Shown here piece by piece: positions 25,020 to 37,374 of a stretch of DNA of 64,000 nucleotides (positions are counted from its first letter, which is position 1; the number at the start of each line of letters is the position of its first letter). A program made the translations under genes and the position numbers. The DNA is from Scylla paramamosain (Eukaryota > Arthropoda > Malacostraca > Decapoda > Portunidae). Location of the stretch: NCBI RefSeq assembly GCF_035594125.1, contig NC_087186.1:2496728-2560727 (forward strand), given 5' to 3'. The notes beneath the pieces were generated by a model that was not told the origin of the DNA, did no database searches, and saw only the letters and a list, made by a program, of their open reading frames with translations.

Positions 25020-26760
25020 TATCTACAGAACTGTAATTCACGTAAAAGTATAAGCATCCAATTTACTTCTTTCAATTTGGGGTTTACTTAATGCTTTCAC
25101 TAAGTTCCAGCCATGTGTAATTGATGTACATTTTCTAGACTCAACATTAATTTTAATTAAATAGACTCTGAATTTAACCTGGCAGTGTTGAGAATATATG
25201 CTAGGCCATTCACTGTCCTTATGCAAGATTTTGTGTACACTGTATAAAGAACTATTCTCTGATCTTTTATGTCACTTCCTCCCTTAGCGAAATCATACAA
25301 TTTATATTTGGCTGGCTTTCTTGCACCATCATCCATGGTAATTCTAATATAGGAGGGACTATACTGAGAAGGAATACTTTTTTACTATTACTTTTGGTGG
25401 GTACGACATAAGAATTCAATCATTTCCTCATAAACTTTAGTTTGGTATACTTGGTATGATCTCTTCCCTTTCAGTGACAGCCTTCATATCTGGTGCTATG
25501 CCTTCTTTTATGCAATCTACAGTACCTACACCAACAATACCTTGTGTTTGAAGCCACCCAAACAACTCTAGGCTGGTACACAGTCTGTCTAGACTACCAC
25601 CAAGATCCACAAATTCTTGTATCTGACTTACAGGAACCTTCAATGTTGGAAGTGACCCACAGATGTAATGGAGTCCAGGCTCTCCAGGTTTACCTGAATA
25701 TACTATTGTCCTAAAGGTGAATGGAATTCTTACCACATTCATAAATTTATACAACAGGCCATATCATTTAGGTTTGCTCTTATTGTACATCCTGAATCCT
25801 ATTTGATTTCTACACAAATATAAAGTTTCATCAATGGTCAATGGCTAAAACACTGAACACCACTAAATTCTTACCACATTCATAAATTTATACAACAGGC
25901 CATATTGTTTAGGTTTGCTCTTATTGTACATCCTGGATCCTATTTGATTTCTACACAAATATAAAGTTTCATCAATGGTCAATGGCTCCAACACTGAACA
26001 GGCATAGTTATTAAAAAAAAAAAAAAATCCCTGACTGCAGCAAACCAGTTATGTAACCATCTACAATGTCTGTTATCAACATAGTCAAAAGTTAAGTTAG
26101 CATGTAAAAATCCAAATCTATTCATAGATATTACTGCACCAAATACAGGATGACCAAACTCTTCCCTGGAAAGTGTTTTATATTTGTTTTGGACTAATAA
26201 ACTACATGCATACAGCAAACCAAAAACACTTTTCAATGCAATCTGTTACCCTGATGTGTGATCGGAGCTTATTATGTGAAGGCCTCCAAGAAATTTCTGC
26301 AATTATACTTTCAATTTTCTGATTAGTATGGTGCACATGGTGCACAATATTGGAAATCAGATGTTATGAAAAAGCCCTCTGCCATTTCTTTTTAATTTAC
26401 TGCACCTCACGTCTCCTATCAAACATTCTACAACACTGCATATGTTCACAGTTGGTCTACCTTCCATACTATTGGCCCATGTTATGGACTTCTCTGCTTC
26501 TGAGTTTCTCAGTGGTTTGTCTACCGTGATTTTACATTCCCATAGCTCACCTGGTAATACATAATTATCATATTTACTTTCATCTAAACAACTGGTCAAT
26601 GAGCTAACCTGTTTCTTGCTAATGTCTTCCTATTTCTCCATAGGAGACACTCTTTATAATCTATGTCATCATCTACTTCCTTGATCACATCTGCCAAATC
26701 TTTGTCAGGGTCATCTATAAAGTCAGGGGCTGCGTCTGTGAAGTCCACTGTAAGCATTAA
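25020..26760 (-). pseudogene. piggyBac-like transposase, copy P1
   Basis: Decayed piggyBac (DDE_Tnp_1_7-type) transposase on the minus strand. From the 5' side: an acidic N-terminus (DFIDDPDKDLADVIKEVDDD, near 26740-26680), then MEGRPTVNICSVVECLIGD, HHTNQKIESIIAEIS, and FGLLYACSLL leading to FGAVISMNRFGFLHANLTFD (the MSxxRF block). Last is YSGKPGEPGLHYICGS with SLDRLCTSLELFGWLQTQGI (25437-25754), the C-terminal part of the catalytic domain. It has many stops and frameshifts and an internal 141-bp tandem duplication. TTAA-flanked ends were not found. Related copies are P2 and P3. Confidence 0.8.
25725..26006. repeat. 141-bp tandem duplication inside piggyBac P1
   Basis: AATTCTTACCACATTCATAA starts at 25725 and again at 25866, with the following ~140 bases repeated at a few percent divergence. 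Confidence 0.92.
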
Positions 26761-26949
26761 GGAATCATACAGTCAGTAAGTGCAACCAGTCACATAAGCT
26801 GATAAGCTCTCATCTGTAAACTGCAGTTCATATTTACAAAAAGTTGCAAGGTTTTTATTTCGCAGAAGGTAGCTAGCTAGCCCCCTCAGCCCTCCCACAC
26901 CCACTGCAATGACATCACGAGTGGCTAACTCCTGACTGGCTGCTGCATA

Positions 26950-26957
<8 letters not shown>
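26761..26957. other. Unassigned spacer between P1 and the CT-rich minisatellite
   Basis: No gene recognised. Confidence 0.4.
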
Positions 26958-26991
<34 letters not shown>

Positions 26992-27041
26992 CATTGTACA
27001 ACTTTTGTCTGTTACACTGATATTTCTTCCTTCGTTTCCCC

Positions 27042-27118
<77 letters not shown>

Positions 27119-27169
27119 TGAGTCATCATAATCCTACTACTGTCTGTTATAATGATCTTTCTTCCTTTG

Positions 27170-27255
<86 letters not shown>
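26958..27255. repeat. Minisatellite of (CT)n blocks and a GAGTCAT unit
   Basis: Three (CT)n blocks (about 26961-26988, 27047-27113 and 27173-27254) alternate with two related ~60-base units. Each unit starts TGAGTCAT, contains TCTGTTA and ends TTTCTTCCTTYGTT or a close variant. The unit plus its CT block expanded together. Confidence 0.85.
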
Positions 27256-27257
<2 letters not shown>

Positions 27258-28018
27258 AATTCCATGGGTAGCATGTTTACAGAGCTTTGATGATAAATTT
27301 ATCAATCATGACCTTGAACTCAATGTCTGGCAAAACAGCTGACGAGAAATTTAATGACCATGCCTGTTCATTGTTGGAGCCAGGTGATTTCTTGCCCATT
27401 GATTTCTATTTGATTTAAATAGAATTCAGGCAGTATAATAGGAACAAAACTAAAAAATATGGCCTGTTGTATAAATCTGTGAATGCGGAAAGTATTCAAC
27501 TCATCTTCATGACAATAGCATACTCAGGAAAACCTGGAGAGCTTAGACCACACTACATCAGCAGTTTACTTCCAACAGTAAAGGCTCTTGTGAGTCAGAT
27601 ACAAGAATTTTAAGACCTCAATGGTAGGGTAATAAGTCTAGACAGATTGTGTACTAGCCTAGAGTTGTTTGAGTGGCTTCAAACACAAGGTATTGCTACT
27701 GCAGCTACTATAGATTGCATGAGAAAAGGCATACCACCAGAGATAAAGGCAGTCACTGGAAGGGAAGAGGTAATACCAGGTGTACCAGAATAAAGATAAT
27801 AAGGTAATGACTGAATTCCAAAAGTAAAAAGTAAGAAAAATTAATTGTTTCTGAGAACAGCTTCCCCTTATAGTATTAGGAATTACCAAGGATGATGGTG
27901 TAAGAGGGTCAGCCATATATAAAATGTATGATTTTACTAAAAGAGGAACTGTCATAATAGATCAGAGAATAGATTTTTATACAGTGCACACAAAATCTTG
28001 CATATGGACAGTAAATGC

Positions 28019-28145
28019 CCTAGCATACATTTTTGACACTGCAAGGGTAGACAGTCTATTCAGTTAAAATTAATGTTGATCCTAGCATACATTCTTGACA
28101 CTGCAAGGGCAGACAATTTATTCAATTAAAATTAATGTTGATCCT
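28019..28145. repeat. Tandem duplication of about 62 bp in piggyBac P2
   Basis: CCTAGCATACATTYTTGACA occurs at about 28018 and 28080, each followed by ACTGCAAGGGYAGACA and AATTAATGTTGAT. Confidence 0.9.
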
Positions 28146-28336
28146 ACAAAATGTACATCACTTGCACATAGCTGGAACTTAGTGAAGGCATTATGTAATC
28201 CCCAAATTGAAAGGAGGAAATCCGAGGCTTGTACTTTTATGTAAGATACAATGGATAAAATGGACTTGACATTAGGGCATAGTGGAAGACAGGTTGGGGA
28301 AACTGCAAGAGAAGTAACACACAATAATAAAAAAGA

Positions 28337-28459
28337 GGAATAGGTGTCACATTTGCCTAGATTTAGCTTATGATCTAGAATAAGTGTCACATTCCCCTAG
28401 ATTTGGCTTATGATCCAGAATAGGTGTCACACTTGCCTAGATTTAGCTTATGATCCAGA
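28337..28459. repeat. Three tandem ~41-bp units in piggyBac P2
   Basis: Units of the form AGGTGTCACATTTGCCTAGA followed by TTTAGCTTATGATCCAGAAT. The ancestral frame reads CHICLDLAYDPE; a 41-base period breaks the frame. Two copies of the same unit occur in P3 (about 39155-39240). Confidence 0.9.
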
Positions 28460-28699
28460 CTAAAACAAGAATCAACCAAAAGTAAAGAAAACCATTAATC
28501 AGTGTCAAGTTTGTTACAAACACTCGTGTGATCAACATTTAAAGAAAATTTGTGTAAAATGCCATGATAAGAGGCCCAATCAGTTAGAATTCTGCCTTAA
28601 ATATTGAAAAGGATTTTGCTGTTTTAAGAGATATGCCTACATAAGGTGTGGTTATGCTTGTGCAGAACTTTCAATGTAGAAAATTACCAATTTACCATA

Positions 28700-30100
28700 A
28701 TCTATTAGAATAATATTATCATAAAATTAATTCCTGACAAAGCTTATTGGCCTGCACCGTAGCCAATGTAAAATATATTTATTACACATTTATTTGTTGA
28801 CACAGGCTATTAGCCTGCAATGATTTATGCATATAATGGACATATAGTTTATGTAAAATTATCTATTATACTTTTCTTTGCTGACACAGGCTATTAGCCT
28901 GCAATGCTGTATGGATATATTATAGAGTTTATATAAAGGTATATATATTACAGGGAGAAAGAGTGGGTGTCCGGTACAAGCTGAGACTCCCTTGTGTTCA
29001 GCAATGTGGTGAGCAATACTCTCTGTTTCACCTATGTACCAACACTTATATGTTGGACAAGTGTATTAATACACTATACTGGAAATAAGTTTAGAAGGGA
29101 TAAAATCTTTGTAAGGGAAAAAGGACTTTAAAGTATAGGAGTTCATGAAAATAAACTTAGTTATGATCAGGAAAGTACTTTCTCAATAATTGATCTAATT
29201 TCTTTCTAATAATGTAGTTTAAATGACCATAGAAGGGGAGTTTAATGTACTGTGTGTTTGAGACATGTTTTTTTGTCTGAGTCAGGTTGATAGCATTGTT
29301 TACAGACTTTGAGCTACAGTTTTCAATAATATTAAGTGGATACCCATTGTTTTGGAAAAAAAAATCTGTTAGAAAATTTACTTCATCATGAAAAATTAAC
29401 CAGTTTGAAGAGAAGATATAACACCTATGAAACAAATGTCCTAATAGCATTGACTTTAAACAATTGTAGAATGAAGGACAATTAGTAAGTACCTAAACCT
29501 GTAAAACTTGGTTTCCTGTAAATAGAGGTCAAGACACTACCACTGTTACAAGAGACAAGAACACCTACAAACGAAAGTTTATCATTATTTTCAATTTCAC
29601 ACGTGAATTTAATATTCTGATGTTTAGTATTAAGATATTGGAGGAACAGTGGAATACCTTCATTATTATGAAACAGTAGGAAAGTGTCATCAACATATCT
29701 CCTATAATATACTGGTTTGAAAGCTGCAGGACAATCTGAGAGCCAATTAACCTCAGGGTAACATTAAAAAAAAGTATTAGCTAGGGCAGGGCTAAACATG
29801 AGTCCAAGGCAATACCATCACTCTGAATGTATAATTTATCATTAAGAGTGAAAGATGATTCTTTAACAGCTAAATCTAATAAATCTTTGAATTGCTCATG
29901 TATAAATCCCATAAATTTAAGTCAATCTTTTAAAAATGAACATTTATTATAATTTATGTTGTCTCATTTAAAGATATATTAGTAAAATGTAACTGGATAT
30001 CAAAACTAGTCATTACTTTCTTAATTGCATCAATCTCTTTCAAGTTGCTAACAAAATAATAAATAAGCTCACCTTATGAGAAAATATCTCAAACAGATTT
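28700..30100 (-). mobile_element. Penelope-like element copy F1 (RT and GIY-YIG regions, decayed)
   Basis: The minus strand encodes a Penelope-type reverse transcriptase. RRYVDDTFLLFHNN (near 29700) holds the catalytic YVDD, followed by FLQYLNTKHQNIKF and LTSIYRKPSFTGLG, then NWLIFHDEVNFLTDFFFQNN and YIKLPFYGHLNYIIRKK (29157-29450). Near 29070-28970 it reads YKCWYIGETESIAHHIAEHK, a GIY-YIG endonuclease, the domain that defines this class. Stops and frameshifts break it. The 5' part is missing at 30100, where a LINE-A tail begins. A matching copy, F2, lies in mirror image at 36129-37375. Confidence 0.85.
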
Positions 30101-30104
30101 TTTG

Positions 30105-30240
30105 TTTTTATGTAGGAGGGACACTGCCCAACAGACAGAGAAAAAAAAAAAAAAAAAAACTCACTGGAATGCCAGTCCCCAAACTGTGTCCGAAATTGAA
30201 GGATAACTGTCTTGAAACCTCTTTCTTGAAGCAGTTCAAG
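30105..30240 (-). mobile_element. LINE-A 3' UTR fragment (A3 tail)
   Basis: A poly(T)-headed TATGTAGGAGGGACACTG block, then the AATGCCAGTCCC and GTGTCTTGAAACCTC-type 3' UTR motifs, ending at the last codons of the ORF. It switches orientation at 30240. The junction with the Penelope-like sequence to its left is repeated at 34781. Confidence 0.8.
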
Positions 30241-31436
30241 TCTACCTTGGAAGATTCAGGGCTTCTTCCTTCCTCTCCTCCAAGCTCTGACTACTTCATG
30301 CTACCTATTAAAATTCTTCGCAATGATGTTTTCCACACCCTCGCTGGCCTAAACCCTCAGAAGGCTTATGGACCCGATGTGGTCTCTCCCATTGTTCTCT
30401 GAAACTGTGCCTCTGTGCTTGCACCTTACCTATTCAAACTCTTTCAACATCTACCATTCCTCCTTGCTGGAAGTTTACTTACATTTAGCCTGTTCCTAAA
30501 AAGAGTGACCATTCTAATCCATCAAACTAGTGTCCTATTGCTTTTATTTCCTGCCTATCTGAATTTTTTTTAATCTATCCTCAACAGGAAGATTCTTAAA
30601 CATCTATTGCTTTACAACCTTCTATCTGATTACCAGTATAGGTTCCATTCAAGGCCACTTTAATGGTGATCTTCTGGCTTTCCTTATTGAGTCTTGGTCA
30701 TCCTCTTTTAGAAATTTTGGTGAAACTTCTGCTGTTGCCTTAGACATATCAAAAGCTTCTAATAGAGTTTGGCACAAAGCTTTGATTTCCAGATTACCCT
30801 CCTACGGGTTTTATCCTCTCTGTAACTTCATCACAAGTTTCTTTCTGACCATTCTTTTACTGCTGTGGTAGACAGTCACTGTTCTTCTCCTAAATCTATG
30901 AACAGTGGTGTTCCTGAGGGTTTTGTCCTGTTACCCACCCTCATCCTATTATTCATCAATAATCTTCTAAACCAAACTTCTTGTCATATCCATTACTAAA
31001 CTGATGATGCCACTCTGCACTTTTCCACATCTTTTCATAGCCGTCGAACCTTTCAGGAGATAAACAGTTCATGCATGGAAGCCATAGAAAACATGACTTC
31101 TGATCTCTCTAAAATTTCTGATTGGGGCAGAGCAAACTTGATATTGTTGAATGCCTCAAAAATTCAATTCCTCCATCTATTAACTTGACAACCTTCCAGA
31201 CAACTGTCCCCTCTTCCTCAATGACACTCAACTTCCCTCTCTTCTACACTTAACATCCTTGGTCTGTCCTTTACTCATAATCTGAACTGGAAACTTCACA
31301 TCTTATCTCTAGCTAAAACAACTTCTATTAAGTTAGGAGTTGTGTCATCTCCACCAGTTTTTCTTATTCTTCCAACTGCTAACTCTGTACAGGGGGTCTT
31401 ATCCATCCATATATGGAGTATGCTTCACATCTTTAT
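30241..31436 (+). pseudogene. LINE-A reverse transcriptase segment in inverted orientation (A3)
   Basis: Plus-strand LINE-A coding that starts at the STLEDSGLLPSSPP block (48870 in copy A8) and runs through LNPQKAYGPDVV, the RT core and the NLNWKLHIL block. It ends at about the SMLHI position (50085 in A8). Multiple stops and frameshifts; the YADD region reads TDDAT. Next to the minus-strand tail at 30105-30240, this gives an inversion with about 370 bases missing between the parts, as twin priming of a LINE insertion would produce. The next LINE-A copy (A4) starts directly at 31437. Confidence 0.82.
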
Positions 31437-34400
31437 TTTTTTTTTATGTAGGAAGGACACTGGCCAAGGGCAACAAAAATCCAATAAAAAAAAATGCCCA
31501 CTTAAATGCCAGTCCCATAAAAGGGTCAAAATAGTAGTCAAAAAATTGATGAATAAGTGTCTTGAAACCTCCCTCTTGAAGGAATTCAAGTCATAGGAAG
31601 GTGGAAATACAGAAGCAGGCAGGGAGTTCCAGTTTACCAGAGAAAGGGATGAATGATTGAGAATACTGGTTAACTCTTGCATTAGAGAGGTGGACAGAAT
31701 AGGGATGAGAGAAAGAAGAAAATCTTGTGCAGCAAGGCCGCAGGAAAAGGGAAGGCATGCAGTTAGCAGGATCAGAAGGGCAATTAGCATGAAAATAACG
31801 GTAGAAGACAGCTAGAGATGCAACATTGCAGCGGTGAGAGAGAGGCTTAAGACAGTCAGTTAGAGGAGAGGAGTTGATGAGACGAAAAGCTTTTGATTCC
31901 ACCCTGTCTAGAAGAGCAGTATGAGTGGAACACCCCAGACATGTAAAGCAAACTCCTTACATGGATGGATAAGGCCCTTGTACAGAGTTAACAGCTGAGT
32001 GATGAGAAAAACTGATGGAAATGTCTCAGAATGCCTAACTTCATAGAAGTTGTTTTAGCTAGAGATGAGATGTGAAGTTTCCAGTTCAGATTATAAGTAA
32101 AGGATAGACTGAGAATGTTCAGTGTAGAAGAGGGAGACAGTTGAGTGTCATTGAAGAAGAGAGGATAGTTGTCTGGAAAGTTGTGTCGAGTTGACAGATG
32201 GAGGAATTGAGCTTTTTGAGGCACTGAACAATACCAAGTTTGCTCTGCCTCAATCAGAAATCTTACAAAGATCAGAAGTCAAGGGTTCTGTGGCTGTCCT
32301 GCGTGAAATGTTTACTTCCTAAAGTGTTGGATGTCTTTGAGAAGACATGGAAAAGTGCAGGGTGGTATCATCAACATAGGAGTGGATAGGACAAGAAGTT
32401 TAGTTTAGAAGGTCATTGATGAATAATAAGAGAGTGGGTGACAGGACAGAACCATGAAGAACACTACTGTTAGTAGATTTAGGAAACAGTGACTGTCTAC
32501 CACAGCACCAATAGAACAGTCAGAAAGGAAACTCGGGATGAAGTTACAGAGAGAAGGATAGAAGTCATAGGAGGGTAGTTTGGAAATCAAAGCTTTGTGC
32601 CAGACTCTATCAAAAGCTTTTGATATGTCCAAGACAACAGCAAAAGTTTCACCAAATTCTCCAAAAGAGGATGACCAAGACTCGGTAAGGAAGGCCAGAA
32701 GACCACCAGTAGAACGGCCTTGAAGGAGCCCATACTGGCAATCAGATAGATTGTGAAGTGATAGATGTTTAAGAATCTTCCTGTTGAGGATAGATTGAAA
32801 AACTAGATAAGCAGGAAATTAAAGCAATAGGATGGTAGTTTGAGGGATTAGAACAGTCATCCTTTTTAGGAACAGGCTGAATGTAGGCAAACTTCCAGCA
32901 AGAAGGAAAGGTAGATGTTGACAGACAGTGTTGAAAGAGTTTGACTAGGCAAGTTGCAAACACGGAGGCACAGTTTCAGAGAACAATAGGAGGAACCCCA
33001 TCAGGTCCATAAGCCTTCCGAGGGTTTAGGCCAGTGAGGGTATGAAAAACATCATTGTTAAGAATTTTAATATATAGCATGAAGTAATCAGAGGGTGGAG
33101 GAGAGAGGAACAAGCACTGAAGGTAGAGTTTTTAGCAAAGGTTTGAGCAAAGAGATCAGCTTTAGAGATGTGATAGGACTGGTGCCATCTGGTACAAATA
33201 AAGGAAGGAAAGAAGAAACAGTTATTGGAAATATTTTTAGCTAGATATCAGAAGTTATGAGGGGAGTTAGATGTTGAAAGATTTTGACACTTTCTATTAA
33301 TGAAGAGTTTTTGGCTAGTTGGAGAGAGGCATGATTATGGGCAGAAATATAAAGTGCATGAGATTCTGGTGATGGAAGGCTTAAGTACCTTTTGTGGGCC
33401 ACCTCTCTATCATGTATAGCATGAGAACAGGCTGTGTTAAACCAAGGTTTGGAAGATTTAGGTCAAGAAAAAGAGTGAAGAATGTACGCCTCCATGCCAG
33501 ACACTATCACCTCTGTTATGCGCTCGGCACACAAAAATGGGTCTCTGACATGGAAGCAGTAGTCATTCCAAGGAAAATCAGCAAAATACCTCCTGAGGTC
33601 TCCCTAACTAAGCAGAACGCCAGAGGTATCGTTGCTTAGGGGAATCCTGAGGAGGCATTGGAGCGATAGGACAAGACACAGATATGAGATTGTGATTGGA
33701 GGAACCCAACGGAGAAGAGAGGATGACAGCATGAGCAGAAGGATTAGAGGTCAGGAAAAGGTCAAGAATGCTGGGCGTATCTCCAAGAAGGTCAGGAATT
33801 CAAGTAGGGTGTTGCACCAATTGCTATATAGCAAAGTTGAAGGTTAGTTCATCAGGATGGTCAGTGAAGGGAGAGGAGAGCCAAAGTTGGTGGTGAACAT
33901 TGAAGTCTCCAAGAATGGAGATCTCTGCAAAAGGGAAGAAAGTCAGAATGTGGTCCACTTTAGAAGTTAAGTAGTGAAAGAATTTCTTATAGTCAGAGGA
34001 GTTAGGTGAGAGGTATACAGCACAGATTAATTTAGTTTGAAAGTGACTCTGTAGTCATAGCCGGATGATGGAAAACTCAGAAGATTCAAGAGCATGGGCA
34101 AGAGAGCAGGTTAAGTCATTGTGCACATAAACGCAACATCCAGCTCTAGATTGAAAGTGAGGATAGAGAAAGTAGGAGGGAACAGAAAAGAGGCTACTGC
34201 CAGTTGCCTCACACCTGAGTTTCAATGAGGAAAAGAAGATGAAGTTTAAAAGAGGAGAGGTGGTGTTCTACAGAGTGAAAATTAGATCTTAGACTGCGAA
34301 TGTTGCAGAAGTTAATGAAGAAAAAGTTGAGGGGGGGTTTCAAGACAATTAGGGTTGTTATCAGAAGAGCAGTCCGACCTGGGGACATTTGTGGTCCTCT

Positions 34401-34680
34401 CCCCAGATGGGGACTCTGAGGCTGGTGTAGGAGTTGCCATGATAATTTTGTATTTTTGAGTGAAGGGTGTATGTGTTACTAGGTGCTTGTAGTTTTATGT
34501 GGAAGAGAGTTGTCTTTAGAGGGCAGGGTGTGACTGCCCCCTTGTGTTGTGAGACACAAAGGGAAATGTTCAGTGAGGTCACAGCTAGGTTTATTAAGTT
34601 CACATCACCTCCTGATCTAGTGCTTTAGACTTCATTGGGAATGATTATCGTTTCGGCAGGTGCCTACTGCCTCTTCCTGG
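31437..34680 (-). mobile_element. LINE-A copy A4, nearly full length, decayed
   Basis: Minus-strand copy from a poly(T) head at 31437 through the 3' UTR, C-terminal domain (31590-31990), RT (32000-33010), linker and endonuclease (33300-33950), N-terminal region and 5' UTR to about 34680. There GTTTCGGCAGGTGCCTACTG matches the 5' start of copy A8. The frame is broken many times. At the codon where A1 and A8 carry TAG after YISA, this copy reads CAT, so the stop is not universal. Small deletions occur in the RT (for example after YISKAFD and near 32790). Confidence 0.9.
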
Positions 34681-34780
34681 ATATCAAAACTAACCAGTAC
34701 CATCTTGCTCACATGAATCTTTTTCATGTTGCTAACAAACTTATAAATTAGCTCACTTGAGAAAATATCTGAAACTGAAT
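34681..34780 (-). mobile_element. Penelope-like fragment F3
   Basis: TGGATATCAAAACTA through GCTAACAAA to TGAGAAAATATCTGAAA matches the innermost 100 bases of F1 (about 29995-30095). Like F1, it is followed at once by a poly(T)-headed LINE-A tail. Confidence 0.8.
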
Positions 34781-34782
34781 TT

Positions 34783-35270
34783 TTTTTTTTATGTAGGAGG
34801 GACACCGGCCAGAGGCAACAAAAATCCAATAAGAAAAAGGGCTGACTGAAATGCCGGCTCCTGAATAGGGTCCAAAGTGGTTGTCAAAAACTGAAGGATA
34901 AGTGTCTTGAAAGCCCCCTCTTGAAGGAGTTCAAGTTATAGGAAGGTGGAAATACAGAATCAGGCAGGGAGTTCCAGAGTTTACCAGAAAAAGTGATGAA
35001 TGATTCAGAATACTGGTTGATTCTTGCATTAGAGAGGTGGAGAGAACAGGGGTGAGAGAAAGAAGAAAGTCTTCTGCAGTGAGTCCACGGGAGGAGGGGA
35101 GGCATGCAGTTAGCAAGATTAGAAGAGCAGTTAGCATGAAAATAGTGGTAGAATATAGCAAGAGATGCAACATTGCGGCAATGAGAAAGAGCCTCAGTTA
35201 GGGAGTTGATGAGATGAAAAGCTTTTGATTCCACCCTGTCTAGAAGAGCGGTATGAGTGGAACACCCCCA
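34783..35270 (-). mobile_element. LINE-A copy A5, 3' end only
   Basis: Minus-strand 3' UTR plus the C-terminal domain ([16 protein letters not shown]...), ending at about 35270 in a head-on junction with the plus-strand copy A6. Together A5 and the 3' half of A6 form an inverted repeat with arms of about 470 bases. Confidence 0.85.
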
Positions 35271-36128
35271 GTATTCCTGACCGTCTTGGAGATACGCCCA
35301 ACATTTTTTACCTTTTCCTGACCTAATCCTTCTGCTTATGCTGTCACCCTTTCTTCTCCATTGGGCTCCTCTGATCACAATCTCATATCTGTATCTTGTC
35401 CTATCGCTCCGATCCCTCCTCAGCATACCCCTAGGCGAAGGTGCCTCTGGCGATTTGCCTCTGCTAGTTGGGGGGACCTGAGGAGGTATTTTGCTGATTT
35501 TCCTTGGAATGACTACTGTTTCTGTGTTAGAGACCTGTCTTTGCATGCTGAGCGCATAACAGAGGTGATAGTGTCTGGCATGGAGGCGTACATTCCTCAC
35601 TCTTTTTCTCGTCCGAAACCTTCTAAACCTTGGTTTAAAACAGCTTGTTCTCGTGCTCTTCTAGACAGGGTGGAATCGAAAGCTTTTCATTTCATCAATT
35701 CCTCTGCTCTAACTGACCATCTTCAGCCTCTCTCTCATTGCTGCAATGTTGCATCTTTAGCTGTCTTCTACTGCTATTTTCATGCTAACTGCTCTTCTGA
35801 TCTTGCTAATTGCACGCTTTCCCTCCTCCCATGGCCTCACTGCACAAGAATTTCTTCTTTCTCTCACCCTTATTCTGTCCATCTCTCTCTAATGCAAGAG
35901 TTAACCAGTATTCTCAATCATTCATCCCTTTCTCTAGTAAACTCTGGCACTCCCTGCCTGGTTCTGCATTTCCACCTTCCTATGACTTGAATTCCTTCAA
36001 GAGGGGAATTTCAAGACATTTATCCTTCAAATTTTGACTACAGCTTTGGACTCTTTTCTGGGACTAGCGTCTATGTGATTTTTTTTTTTTTTTGTTGCCC
36101 TTGGCCAGTGTCCCTCCTATATAAAAAA
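35271..36128 (+). mobile_element. LINE-A copy A6, internally deleted (endonuclease joined to C-terminal domain)
   Basis: Plus-strand copy that begins inside the endonuclease (TATTCCTGACCGTCTTGGAG) and jumps at about 35657, at a shared TGCT, from the endonuclease linker to the C-terminal domain. It loses the whole reverse transcriptase. It ends with the family tail GTTGCCCTTGGCCAGTGTCC and an A-rich end. Confidence 0.88.
35361..35990 (+). pseudogene. LINE-A endonuclease/C-terminal fusion frame
   Basis: An open frame of 209 codons made by the internal deletion of copy A6. It opens [12 protein letters not shown] (catalytic SDH of the EEP fold) and continues [29 protein letters not shown] and [11 protein letters not shown]. 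Then it passes directly into [16 protein letters not shown] of the C-terminal domain, which shifts frame before the end. The first half of the nuclease (GDFN) and all RT motifs are absent, so no activity is expected. It most likely survived by chance. Confidence 0.7.
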
Positions 36129-37374
36129 AATTTGCTTATTAATATACCTTTCATTGAAATCACAGAAATTATAATAATGGACTTTTTAAAGATTTACCTA
36201 AATTTATGGGATTTACACATAAGGAATTCAAAGACTTATTAGATTTACCAATTAAAGAATCACCTTACATTTTTAATGATAAATTATACATTCAGACTGA
36301 TGGTGTTGCCATGGGCTCATGTCTAGGTTCTGCCTTAGCCAGTACTTTTTTATGTTACCATGAAGTTGACTGGCTCTCAGATTATCCTGCAGCTTTAAAA
36401 CCAGTATATTATAGGAGATATGTTGATGACACTTTCCTACTGCTTCATATTAATGAAGATATTCCACTGTTCCTACAATATCTCAATACTAAACATCAGA
36501 ATATTAAATTCATGTGTGAAATTTAAAATAATGATAAACTTTCGTTCTTAGATGTTCTTGTCTCTTGTAACAATGGTAGTGTCTTGACCTCTATTTATAG
36601 GAAACCAACTTTTACAGGTTTAGGTAATAATTACTTGTCCTTAATTACATGATTGTTTTAAAATCAATGCTAGCAAGACATTGTTACATGGGTGTTATAT
36701 CTTCTCGAACTGTTTAATTTTTCATGAAGTAAATTTTCTAACTGATTTTTTTTCCAAAACAATGGGTATCTACTCAATATTATTGAAAATTGTATCTCAA
36801 AATTTCTAAATAATGCTATCAACCAGACTCAGACAAAAAACATGCTTCAAACACAATACATTAAACTCCCCTTCTATGTTCATTTAAGCTATGTAATTAG
36901 AAAGAAATAAGATAAATTATTGAGGATGCATTTTCCTGATCATAAGTTTGTAAGTTTATTTTCACAAACTCATGTACTTTAAAGTCCTTTTTCCATTACA
37001 AAGATTTTATCCCTACTAAACTCATTTACAACATAACATATCAATACACTTGTCTGACATGTAAGTGTCGGTACATAGGTACCTCACTCACTGCATTGCT
37101 GAACACAAGGGAGTCTCGGCTCATATCAGACACCCACTCTCTCACCCTGTAATAGATATACCTTTATATAAACTTTATAATATATCCATACAGCATTGCA
37201 GGATGTGTCAGCAAAGAAAAGTATAATAGATAATTTTACATAGACTATATGTTCATTATATGCATAAATCATTGCCTCTGTCAGCAAATAAAAGTGTGAT
37301 AAATATATTTTACACTGGCTACAATGCAGGCTAATAAGCTTTGTCAGAATTTTTTTTTATAATATAACTATATG

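Larger units (their letters stand above)
27340..28690 (+). pseudogene. piggyBac-like transposase, copy P2 (left arm of the inverted duplication)
   Basis: Plus-strand relative of P3, decayed by stops and frameshifts. Readable pieces include YSGKPGELRPHYISSLLPTV, SLDRLCTSLELFEWLQTQG (about 27630-27695) and a C-terminal cysteine/histidine stretch CQVCYKHSCDQHLKKICVKC (about 28503-28562), the zinc-binding tail of piggyBac transposases. Two small tandem arrays lie in the C-terminal half. It adjoins Penelope-like copy F1 exactly as P3 adjoins F2 in mirror image. Confidence 0.78.

Noticed and set aside
34884..35600. 238-codon minus-strand frame
   Set aside because: Crosses the A5/A6 head-on joint. 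Its first part is the antisense of LINE-A endonuclease and only the second part is sense C-terminal domain.
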